Source of the DNA: an uncultured Caryophanales bacterium
GTDB lineage: Bacteria > Bacillota_I > Bacilli_A > RFN20 > CAG-826
DNA length: 12,041 bases
Direction of reading: 5' to 3'
NCBI GenBank assembly: GCA_946410525.1
Contig: CAMKAQ010000013.1
Location: 1-12,041, forward strand
The translations under genes and the position numbers were made by a program. This document shows, piece after piece, positions 6,727 through 12,041 of the stretch (position 1 is its first letter; each line of letters begins with the position of its first letter). Under the pieces are notes generated by a model that worked only from the letters and a program-made list of their open reading frames with translations, was not told the origin of the DNA and did no database searches.

Positions 6727-6802
6727 TGGTGGGTAGTAAGGGGCTCGAACCCCTGACCTTCTGTACGTCAAACAGATGCTCTCCCAGCTGAGCTAACTAC
6801 CC
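6727..6802 (-). tRNA. tRNA-Val (anticodon GAC)
   Basis: A full 76-base cloverleaf can be folded on the - strand. The acceptor stem is GGGTAGT with ACTACCC; the D arm is GCTC/GAGC; the anticodon stem TCTGT/ACAGA encloses loop TTGACGT, giving anticodon GAC that reads valine codons GTC and GTT; the T arm is AGGGG-TTCGAGC-CCCTT, followed by discriminator A and an encoded CCA (6727-6729). GTC is frequent in the metabolic genes of this window. It has its own promoter (6836-6864) and terminator (6683-6714), so it is a single-tRNA unit placed behind malQ. Confidence 0.96.
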
Positions 6803-6835
6803 ATTAACTCATGTCCTCTATAGAGGCGCTTCGTT

Positions 6836-6864
6836 ATTATAGTCAAGTGACTCGTCTACCACAA
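6836..6864 (-). promoter_or_regulatory. Sigma-70-type promoter for tRNA-Val
   Basis: On the - strand a perfect -10 TATAAT (6836-6841) lies 17 bases from a -35-like TTGTGG (6859-6864). Transcription should begin near 6829, giving a leader of about 27 bases. That leader contains the perfect 12-base palindrome CCTCTATAGAGG (6815-6826), perhaps a processing signal. The promoter starts only 24 bases after the malQ stop and no terminator separates them, so malQ transcripts may also run into the tRNA. Confidence 0.7.
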
Positions 6865-6887
6865 GAGAGAATTTCACAAATAATCAA

Positions 6888-8300
6888 TTAGCGCCTATGA
6901 CGTTTATTGCTTTCCTTGAGCTTTGGAAGAAGAGCTACGAATTCTTTGTAATCCTTCATCTTCCAGGTCCAGTTATCCCCGTTGATGATCGATGGGGAGT
7001 TGAGTCTCGTCTCTGAGCCTAAGCCAAGGACGTCCTGCATTGAGATGATCGCATACTTAGCTGGCAAGGAGAGAAGGTATTCGATGACCTTTTCCCTAAG
7101 GCTCTCCCCTTCATATCCTTTGAGGGCAAGGAGCCATTTTGATTTCTGCTCTTCGCTCATCTTTTGGATGAAACCTTCGAATGGGTCGTTATCGTGGGTG
7201 CCGATATAGGCAACCATGTTCTCTTTCTTAACGTCGAAATTGATGTCTTCGAAAGTGAATTCGAGGACGTTCATACCAGGGAAATCGTAAGCGTCCCTAA
7301 GGGCATAGACTTCAGGTCTAAGCTCACCAAGGTCCTCAGCGATGATTTCGGTCTTCGTGAGTTTCTTCTTAAGGATATCGAAGAACTTATATCCAGGAGC
7401 CTCAATCCATTCGCCTTCTTGGGCGGTTGGGCATGAGGAAGGAATCTTCCAGAAAGTGTCAAAGGCCCTAAAGTGATCGAGCCTCACGATGTCGTATAAC
7501 GAAGCGTTTCCCTTCAAACGGTTGAGAATGAAGGAGAAGCCATTCTTCTCAAAGAGATCCCAGTTATAGATAGGATTGCCCCATCTTTGGCCATCCGCGC
7601 TGAAATAGTCCGGAGGTACGCCGGCGATGAAGGTCGGTTCTTTGGTGTGCTCATCAAGCAAGAAGGAGTCTTGGTTGGCCCAGACGTCGCATGAGTCGAA
7701 GCCGACATAGAAAGGAACGTCTCCGATGATGCGGATGCCGTTTCTATTCGCGAACTTCTTTAGGGTCATCCACTGCTCATAGAGCTTCATCTGAACCCAG
7801 ACTTCGTATTCTCTCTCAGGAGTAAGTTCTCCGTTGTCGTTATTGATGCTCTCTTGGTCTTCGATAGGCCAGGTATGCCAGGCTGCCATAGCGTTCTTGC
7901 GTTTAAGCATCATGAAGAGGGACCAGGACTTGACCCATTCATTCTTTTTCATGAAAGAAAGGGTCTTCTTATGGTCTTTCTCTTTGGAATCCATGAAGGA
8001 TTTGTATAGGATTTCGTGTTTTTTGTGGGCAATTTCCTCGTATTCGATCTTTGAGGAAGGCTCAATCTTTTCCGCGGTTAAACCTTCGATATCGAAATAG
8101 AGTTCATCAAGGGCGTAGCTTGAAAAAGGCTGATATGGCGAATGGCCATAGCCTAAAGGATTGAGAGGGAGGATCTGCCAGAGCTTGAATCCGCCTTGCT
8201 TAAGGAGTTTGACGAATTCGAAAGCACTCGAGCCGAAATCCTCGATGCCAAAATCGGAAGGAAGGGCGCTCACGGGAAGAAGGATGCCTGAGGAGCGCAT
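6888..8300 (-). CDS. malQ: 4-alpha-glucanotransferase (amylomaltase, GH77)
   Basis: Cytosolic glycoside hydrolase family 77 enzyme that moves alpha-1,4-glucan segments between maltodextrins or glycogen-derived chains and releases glucose. The 470 residues match the short (~500) bacterial form. The N terminus RSSGILLPVSALPS (2-15) and LPLNPLGYGHSPYQPFS (44-60) are typical. Catalytic motifs are GDVPFYV (193-199), VRLDHFRAF (272-280, nucleophile Asp275), AEDLGEL (321-327, acid/base Glu322) and GTHDND (367-372, Asp370 as transition-state stabiliser). GVPPDYFSADGQ (227-238) is the family loop. It starts 8 bases after the stop of the upstream FAD dehydrogenase and has only a distant GAGGG site, so its translation may depend on coupling. 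No terminator is visible after the stop before the tRNA promoter. No other maltose or glycogen genes are in the window. Confidence 0.95.
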   Translation of the reverse strand: MRSSGILLPVSALPSDFGIEDFGSSAFEFVKLLKQGGFKLWQILPLNPLGYGHSPYQPFSSYALDELYFDIEGLTAEKIEPSSKIEYEEIAHKKHEILYKSFMDSKEKDHKKTLSFMKKNEWVKSWSLFMMLKRKNAMAAWHTWPIEDQESINNDNGELTPEREYEVWVQMKLYEQWMTLKKFANRNGIRIIGDVPFYVGFDSCDVWANQDSFLLDEHTKEPTFIAGVPPDYFSADGQRWGNPIYNWDLFEKNGFSFILNRLKGNASLYDIVRLDHFRAFDTFWKIPSSCPTAQEGEWIEAPGYKFFDILKKKLTKTEIIAEDLGELRPEVYALRDAYDFPGMNVLEFTFEDINFDVKKENMVAYIGTHDNDPFEGFIQKMSEEQKSKWLLALKGYEGESLREKVIEYLLSLPAKYAIISMQDVLGLGSETRLNSPSIINGDNWTWKMKDYKEFVALLPKLKESNKRHRR

Positions 8301-8307
8301 AAGGTTC

Positions 8308-9723
8308 TTATTTTCCCTCTTTTTCTTCGATCTCGGAAAGGATCTGTCCGCAGTAGACGCCCATGACGGAAGCCATCATGAGGCCGCGGGTCCAGCCAGA
8401 GGAATCGCCAAGGCAGTACAAGTGTTTGACGTTCGTGGCAAGCCTATCGTCCATTTTGACCTTGTTGCTATAGAACTTGATCTCTGGGGCGTAGAGCAAA
8501 GTCTCGCGTCCAGCAAAGCCTGGGACAACGTGGTCGACCGCCTTCATGAAGTTGATGATGTCGGTCATGGTTCTGTATGGGAGGGCGGCTGTGATATCAC
8601 CTGCCACCGCGTCTTTTAAGGTTGGGGTGAGGTTGGAGCGGGAAAGCTCTTTTGGCCAAGTGCGTTTTCCATCAAGGATGTCGCCAAAACGCTGGACGAG
8701 GATGTGTCCGGTCGCAAGCATGTTGGTGAGCTCGCCGAATCTTTCAGCGTATTGGATTGGCTGATCGAATGGTTCCATGAAGTTATGGGAAGCAAGGATG
8801 GAGACGTTGGTGTTCTCGCTCTTCTTCTCTTTGAATGAGTGGCCGTTGACGACGGCGAGGCCATCATCGTAGTTCTCTTGGGCAACGAATCCGCCAGGGT
8901 TCTGACAGAAAGTGCGGACCTTGTCTTTGAATGGTCCTGGGTAGCCGACTAATTTGGCTTCGTAGAGGGTCTTGTTGAGGGTTTCCATGACTTCGTTACG
9001 GACCTCAACGCGGACACCGACATCAACTGGGCCTGGTTTGTGGGCGATATCGTATTTGGCACAGATCTTCTCAAGCCAATCGGCGCCTCTTCTGCCAGCG
9101 GCGATGACGACGTCTTTGCATTCAACGATTCTTTCTTCGCTGGTGTGGTATTTGCGGAGCTTAACGCCTTTGGCCTCCCCTCCTTTGAGGATGAGGTCAT
9201 AGCATTCGCTGTCGAAGATGATTTCGACGCCATGCTCCTGAAGGTATTTCTCAAGGGCGAGATAAAGATCATGGGCCTTTTCGGTTCCAAGGTGACGGAT
9301 TGGGCAATCGATGAGCTGAAGGCCCGCTTCGATGGCATGTCTTCTGATTGTCTTGACCTCTGGGTTGTCGTTGTCGCTTCCTTCAATGTGCTTGTCAGCG
9401 CCAAACTCAAGGTAAATCTTGTCGGTATATTCGATGAGGCTTTGAACCCTATCGGCACCGATGAGGTCAGGAAGCTCTCCGCCTACGGCGTGGCTAAGCG
9501 AAAGTTTGCCATCTGAGAAGGCACCTGCTCCGCTGAAACCAGTCGTGATGGCGCATGGGTCGCATTTGATGCAGTGTCCAATCTTGTCTTTAGGACAGTG
9601 TCTGCACTCGACGGCATGGCCTTTTTCGACCATGAGGATCTTCTTCTTGGTTCCTCTTTTGATAAGCTCTAAAGCAGTAAAGATACCAGCAGGGCCGGCT
9701 CCAATGATAACTAAATCGTACAT
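8308..9723 (-). CDS. FAD-dependent dehydrogenase, COG2509-like
   Basis: A 471-residue flavoprotein with an N-terminal Rossmann FAD site GAGPAG (8-13) and VEKG (32-35), and a C-terminal FAD-contact region GDSSGWTRGLMMASVMG. Between these lies GFSGAGAFSDGKLSLS (62-77), the hallmark of the uncharacterised COG2509 FAD-dehydrogenase family. A cysteine group just before it (Cys40, 43, 51, 54, 57) is seen in a clostridial branch of the family and could bind a metal or Fe-S cluster, which is unproven. The ATG at 9723 is preferred to one ten codons upstream (9753): it has GAGGGA 7 bases before it and starts directly with the flavin strand (MYDLVIIGAG), while the upstream ATG has no ribosome site. It is followed by malQ after 7 bases, so the two likely share a transcript. 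The substrate is unknown. A hydrophobic signal sequence is absent, so the protein is cytosolic. Confidence 0.85.
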   Translation of the reverse strand: MYDLVIIGAGPAGIFTALELIKRGTKKKILMVEKGHAVECRHCPKDKIGHCIKCDPCAITTGFSGAGAFSDGKLSLSHAVGGELPDLIGADRVQSLIEYTDKIYLEFGADKHIEGSDNDNPEVKTIRRHAIEAGLQLIDCPIRHLGTEKAHDLYLALEKYLQEHGVEIIFDSECYDLILKGGEAKGVKLRKYHTSEERIVECKDVVIAAGRRGADWLEKICAKYDIAHKPGPVDVGVRVEVRNEVMETLNKTLYEAKLVGYPGPFKDKVRTFCQNPGGFVAQENYDDGLAVVNGHSFKEKKSENTNVSILASHNFMEPFDQPIQYAERFGELTNMLATGHILVQRFGDILDGKRTWPKELSRSNLTPTLKDAVAGDITAALPYRTMTDIINFMKAVDHVVPGFAGRETLLYAPEIKFYSNKVKMDDRLATNVKHLYCLGDSSGWTRGLMMASVMGVYCGQILSEIEEKEGK

Positions 9724-9730
9724 AAATTTA

Positions 9731-9736
9731 TCCCTC
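9731..9736 (-). promoter_or_regulatory. Ribosome binding site fixing the start of the FAD dehydrogenase
   Basis: GAGGGA on the - strand, 7 bases before the ATG at 9721-9723. The alternative ATG at 9751-9753 is preceded only by TTTTCCATAA, so translation should begin at the internal start. Confidence 0.7.
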
Positions 9737-9800
9737 GTGTACTCTACTCTCATTTATGGAAAAGTCGAGCAATATTTTTATTAAAATATCTTAGGCAAAA

Positions 9801-9828
9801 GAAAACGCCCATAACAGGGCGCTTTTTT
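9801..9828 (-). terminator. Rho-independent terminator after the GGDEF gene
   Basis: On the - strand GCGCCC pairs with GGGCGT (6 pairs, the last a G-T wobble) around a 6-base loop and is followed by TTTCTTTT. It begins 5 bases past the stop codon of the diguanylate cyclase and separates it from the FAD dehydrogenase-malQ unit. A T run also follows the stem on the + strand, where no gene needs it. Confidence 0.8.
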
Positions 9829-9833
9829 GATTG

Positions 9834-10991
9834 TTAACGAGCTGTCTCGGTCTTCCTCTTTTGCTCGTACATCTCTCTGTCAGCGAGATCGAGGAAGTCT
9901 TTGACGGTCATCTCTTCGACGTATTTGGCAATGCCAACTGAGAATTTAAGCTCGAAGGTGAATTCCGTTTTCTTAAGACGATCGCAGATCTTCTTGATGA
10001 AGGCGTCGATGTCTTTCATGCTCTGACGGCAGAAGATGACCGAGAATTCGTCGCCACCCATACGGAAGGCATTCGCGTTGACGATCTCGGCTTCTTCGTG
10101 AAGGGCTTTACCGAAGAAGATAAGCGCTTCATCGCCAACGCTATGGCCGTAGTTGTCGTTGATGCTCTTGAAATTGTCGATGTCGCAATACATCAAATAG
10201 ACGGCTTTGTATTTGCCGGCGTTATTGACCTTATCTTTGATTTCATCATCAAAGGCGGAGCGGTTCTTGATGCCGGTAAGCCCATCTTGGGTGATTTTGT
10301 ATTTGAGCAAGAAGAGGACGGCGGTGAGAACCATGAGAGCATATGGGAACCATCTGTATTCCATGCCTTGGAGGGTGATGAATCCAATGGCCATGAAGAT
10401 GAATGGGATCAGGGAGCAAAGGCCAAAAGCGATGCAAAGGAGTTTCTTGCTGCCAACTGTTTTTCTTGAAGCAACGAAACCAAAGATGCCGTTGCCAAGG
10501 AAATAGAGGGCTAAGACAGCAGTAGCCGCGATTCCAGAAAGGCCATACTCAACCGAGAAAACGCGGAGAGCAAATCCATTTTGAATTATTTCGACTAAAT
10601 AGAACGGTATAACGGCGAAAGCAGGGATCATCAAGAGCAAACGCTTCCAGCGTTCCTTGAAGATTTCAGTCTTGGCAAACCAATCAAAAGCAACAATGAC
10701 GGACCAGCCAGTAAGGCCGCCAGAGAGATAATAAACGGCCATTAAAATAGACGCAGGCACATTTAGGTTAGCGCTAACGAGGGCAGTTCCGGTTATCTCA
10801 ATAACGATTGAGAGACAGACAAAGAAAGGAATCGCAATGGCTCTGATGTTCTTCCTGAACGAATAAACGTTTATGAACATGAGGGAGCTCAACACGATGA
10901 CGACGAGTGAGAACACGCTCACGGAATAGTATGCTTGGTAATCCATAAAAACTTGAGTGATGAAACTCATAAAGTTTAATAATTTGTGCAT
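9834..10991 (-). CDS. Membrane-bound diguanylate cyclase (seven-helix sensor + GGDEF)
   Basis: Predicted to make cyclic di-GMP from two GTP in response to a signal sensed in or at the membrane. Residues 20-230 contain about seven hydrophobic helices (near 23-42, 52-72, 79-101, 116-134, 153-174, 183-205, 214-230), with no large outside domain. The GGDEF domain follows directly: DGLTGIKNR (236-244), metal ligand Asp270 in CDIDNFKSIND, YGHSVGDEAL (281-290) and an intact GGDEF active site (312-316). The inhibitory RxxD site expected just before the active site is replaced by IVNA, so product feedback at that site is probably lost. The start is uncertain: the first ATG has only A-rich sequence before it, and ATGs at residues 8 and 16 have no better ribosome site. 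No other c-di-GMP gene is in the window. The sensor domain type is not recognised. Confidence 0.88.
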   Translation of the reverse strand: MHKLLNFMSFITQVFMDYQAYYSVSVFSLVVIVLSSLMFINVYSFRKNIRAIAIPFFVCLSIVIEITGTALVSANLNVPASILMAVYYLSGGLTGWSVIVAFDWFAKTEIFKERWKRLLLMIPAFAVIPFYLVEIIQNGFALRVFSVEYGLSGIAATAVLALYFLGNGIFGFVASRKTVGSKKLLCIAFGLCSLIPFIFMAIGFITLQGMEYRWFPYALMVLTAVLFLLKYKITQDGLTGIKNRSAFDDEIKDKVNNAGKYKAVYLMYCDIDNFKSINDNYGHSVGDEALIFFGKALHEEAEIVNANAFRMGGDEFSVIFCRQSMKDIDAFIKKICDRLKKTEFTFELKFSVGIAKYVEEMTVKDFLDLADREMYEQKRKTETAR

Positions 10992-10997
10992 TTTTTT

Positions 10998-11007
10998 ACA
11001 ATATTGT
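10998..11007. repeat. Palindrome ACAATATTGT in the GGDEF leader
   Basis: A perfect 10-base palindrome lies 6 bases upstream of the first ATG of the diguanylate cyclase gene, and on the - strand reads within TTGTAAAACAATATTGTAAA, which also holds a partial direct repeat of TTGTAAA. It could be an operator or hide the translation start; it could also be chance in AT-rich DNA. Confidence 0.35.
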
Positions 11008-11150
11008 TTTACAAAAACCTTTTTTAGATTTGCTAGAAAATTCCAAAATCATCTACAAAGAACCCACAAACCGCTAATTTTGTAAACATTCGTTTTTGTT
11101 GAAATTTTCTTTAGTATTTCAAGACTTTAAAACCATTTTGCGTGGTCCTA

Positions 11151-11180
11151 TTGACTTTTTGTTTCTAAAATACTGAAAAT
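11151..11180 (+). promoter_or_regulatory. Candidate promoter for the membrane-protein gene
   Basis: TTGACT (11151-11156, five of six consensus bases) is followed after 18 bases by GAAAAT (11175-11180, four of six). TAAAAT at 11166-11171 is a better -10 but lacks a spaced -35. Weak evidence, kept because the gene must start here and no better site is seen. Confidence 0.35.
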
Positions 11181-11205
11181 ATTTCGTACCCCGCTAAACA
11201 TATTG

Positions 11206-11212
11206 AAAGGAG
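11206..11212 (+). promoter_or_regulatory. Ribosome binding site fixing the start of the membrane protein
   Basis: AAAGGAG lies 8 bases before the ATG at 11221. It rules out the in-frame TTG at 11203, which would place the ribosome site inside the coding sequence. Confidence 0.8.
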
Positions 11213-11220
11213 CACTTTTT

Positions 11221-11877
11221 ATGCTTTTTGGCGACAACAGCGATCTTGCCAAACAACAGGTTTCGCAGATCATTCCTCGCGATTTGTCCAATTTTAATTG
11301 GACCTTCATCGCCCTTCTTGCCGTGGTCTTCTACATCTACTGGACCGAGGTCAGGAACAAGAACTGGAAGGCCATCATCGCCGGTTTCTCCCTCTATGGA
11401 GTCCACTGGCTCTATGAGATCGCTAATGCGGTCATCGCAAAAATCTTCGGATACCCTCTTTGGGCCGTCTCGAATGCCAGCACCTCATTCGTCCTTCTTA
11501 TCGGCGTAAGCTGGGAACTCTCCATGATGTTCTCAATCGCCGGCATCATCGCCTACAAGATGCTGCCAGAGGATCATTCGGTCCGTTACTTCTCAAGAGG
11601 CAAATTCAAAGGCGTCCCATGCAAGTTCATGACCATGTTATCGATGTCTCTCCTCTATGCCGTCTTTGAGACCTTCCTTGCTGCCACCCCTGCCTTTATT
11701 TGGGTCTATCCATGGTGGGGTGCAATCCCGGTCTTCATCACCACTTACGTTCCGTTCTTCATCGCTGCTGTCTATGTCCCAGACAAGAGCCCGAAGTTCC
11801 AGAAAATCTTCCTCGCAAGCATTTGGGGAGCAGTCGCCCTTTGCCTTGCCATCCTCATCCCTTGCGGAGTCATCTAA
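11221..11877 (+). CDS. Polytopic membrane protein of unknown function
   Basis: I do not recognise this 218-residue protein. It shows about six hydrophobic helices (near residues 27-43, 50-75, 84-113, 138-160, 167-187 and 196-216) joined by short loops, with a charged loop LPEDHSVRYFSRGKFKG (115-131) between the third and fourth. Many aromatic residues occur, including YIYWTE (38-43), HWLYE (62-66) and VYPWWG (162-167). There is no signal peptide before the first helix: the first 26 residues are polar. Acidic residues within helices (Glu66, Glu99, Glu150) could be functional in a transporter or intramembrane enzyme, which is speculation. The gene stands alone: its own ribosome site at 11206, a weak candidate promoter and a terminator directly after the stop. 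It is divergent from the diguanylate cyclase, so shared regulation is possible but not shown. Confidence 0.8.
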   Translation: MLFGDNSDLAKQQVSQIIPRDLSNFNWTFIALLAVVFYIYWTEVRNKNWKAIIAGFSLYGVHWLYEIANAVIAKIFGYPLWAVSNASTSFVLLIGVSWELSMMFSIAGIIAYKMLPEDHSVRYFSRGKFKGVPCKFMTMLSMSLLYAVFETFLAATPAFIWVYPWWGAIPVFITTYVPFFIAAVYVPDKSPKFQKIFLASIWGAVALCLAILIPCGVI

Positions 11878-11891
11878 CCACAAGAAAACAA

Positions 11892-11917
11892 AGGCCAGCC
11901 CACCGCTGGTCTTTTTT
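11892..11917 (+). terminator. Rho-independent terminator after the membrane protein
   Basis: GGCCAGC (11893-11899) pairs with GCTGGTC (11905-11911) with one G-T pair around a 5-base loop, followed by six T (11912-11917). It starts 15 bases after the stop codon. Confidence 0.85.
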
Positions 11918-11926
11918 GTATCTCAT

Positions 11927-11955
11927 TTGCCCTTTGGCGGACAATGTGTGATTAT
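11927..11955 (+). promoter_or_regulatory. Weak candidate promoter for the lipoprotein gene
   Basis: TTGCCC (11927-11932), 17 bases, then GATTAT (11950-11955) with a TGT just before it as in an extended -10. Each hexamer matches only part of the consensus. It lies between the preceding terminator and the lipoprotein start, where a promoter is expected. Confidence 0.3.
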
Positions 11956-11980
11956 TAAATCAAACAACGGAGAAACCAAT

Positions 11981-12041
11981 ATGAAAAAAGGATTTATTTT
12001 CGTCGCAAGCGCTTTGCTCGCTTTAGGTTTGGCAAGTTGCA
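11981..12041 (+). CDS. Lipoprotein, N-terminal part only (cut by window end)
   Basis: The first 20 codons of a gene that runs off the window. The peptide starts MKKGFIFVASALLALG and ends with the lipobox LASC, Cys20 being the residue that would be lipidated after cleavage by signal peptidase II. It is a textbook lipoprotein signal: two lysines, a hydrophobic core and the lipobox. GGAG with an 8-base spacer precedes the ATG. The mature protein, and therefore its function, lies outside the window; solute-binding proteins are common among such genes but nothing here shows that. Confidence 0.8.
   Translation, partial: MKKGFIFVASALLALGLASC

Larger units (their letters stand above)
10992..11220. 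other. AT-rich divergent intergenic region
   Basis: These 229 bases separate the divergent diguanylate cyclase and membrane-protein genes and are clearly richer in A and T than the coding regions. They contain the palindrome at 10998-11007, a weak + strand promoter candidate at 11151-11180 and the ribosome site at 11206-11212. I see no convincing - strand promoter, open frame or structured RNA in it. Confidence 0.6.

Noticed and set aside
9040..9516. 158-codon + strand frame inside the FAD dehydrogenase gene
   Set aside because: It lies antisense to a conserved flavoprotein and has no ribosome site; the peptide resembles no known family.
9724..9753. Ten-codon upstream extension of the FAD dehydrogenase
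   Set aside because: The upstream ATG has no ribosome site, while GAGGGA precedes the internal ATG, which begins exactly at the flavin-binding strand.

Overview
The window looks like a chromosomal piece from a Bacillota-type bacterium, plausibly an uncultured gut lineage near Erysipelotrichales, RF39 or other Mollicutes-like Bacilli. Supporting signs are AAGGAG-type ribosome binding sites, TAA as the stop of all eleven complete genes, a tRNA with encoded CCA, short U-tract terminators and a purely fermentative gene set. The lineage is an inference; no marker gene here fixes it.

Region 1 (14-6248, + strand) is a tight six-gene operon: ATP-type phosphoenolpyruvate carboxykinase, then the carboxyltransferase (alpha), gamma, free biotin carrier and beta subunits of a sodium-pumping oxaloacetate decarboxylase, then one protein joining a BioY biotin transporter to a biotin-protein ligase. 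Read together, the genes make oxaloacetate from PEP with ATP gain, decarboxylate it to pyruvate while exporting Na+, and import biotin and attach it to the carrier the pump needs. This would be a pyruvate-kinase bypass that conserves extra energy as a sodium gradient, with its cofactor supply built in. The operon ends in a hairpin terminator at 6252-6285 that probably also serves the convergent genes.

Region 2 (6283-10991, - strand) holds, in transcription order from the right: a seven-helix membrane diguanylate cyclase (GGDEF) with its own terminator; a COG2509-like FAD dehydrogenase followed 7 bases later by 4-alpha-glucanotransferase (malQ); a tRNA-Val(GAC) with its own promoter and terminator; and a small protein with a histone-H1-like Lys/Ala/Pro tail and a DUF2188-like domain.

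Region 3 (10992-12041) begins with a 229-base AT-rich divergent intergenic stretch carrying a short palindrome. It is followed on the + strand by a polytopic membrane protein of unknown function with a terminator, and by the first 20 codons of a lipoprotein cut by the window edge. No mobile elements, CRISPR arrays or phage genes were seen.
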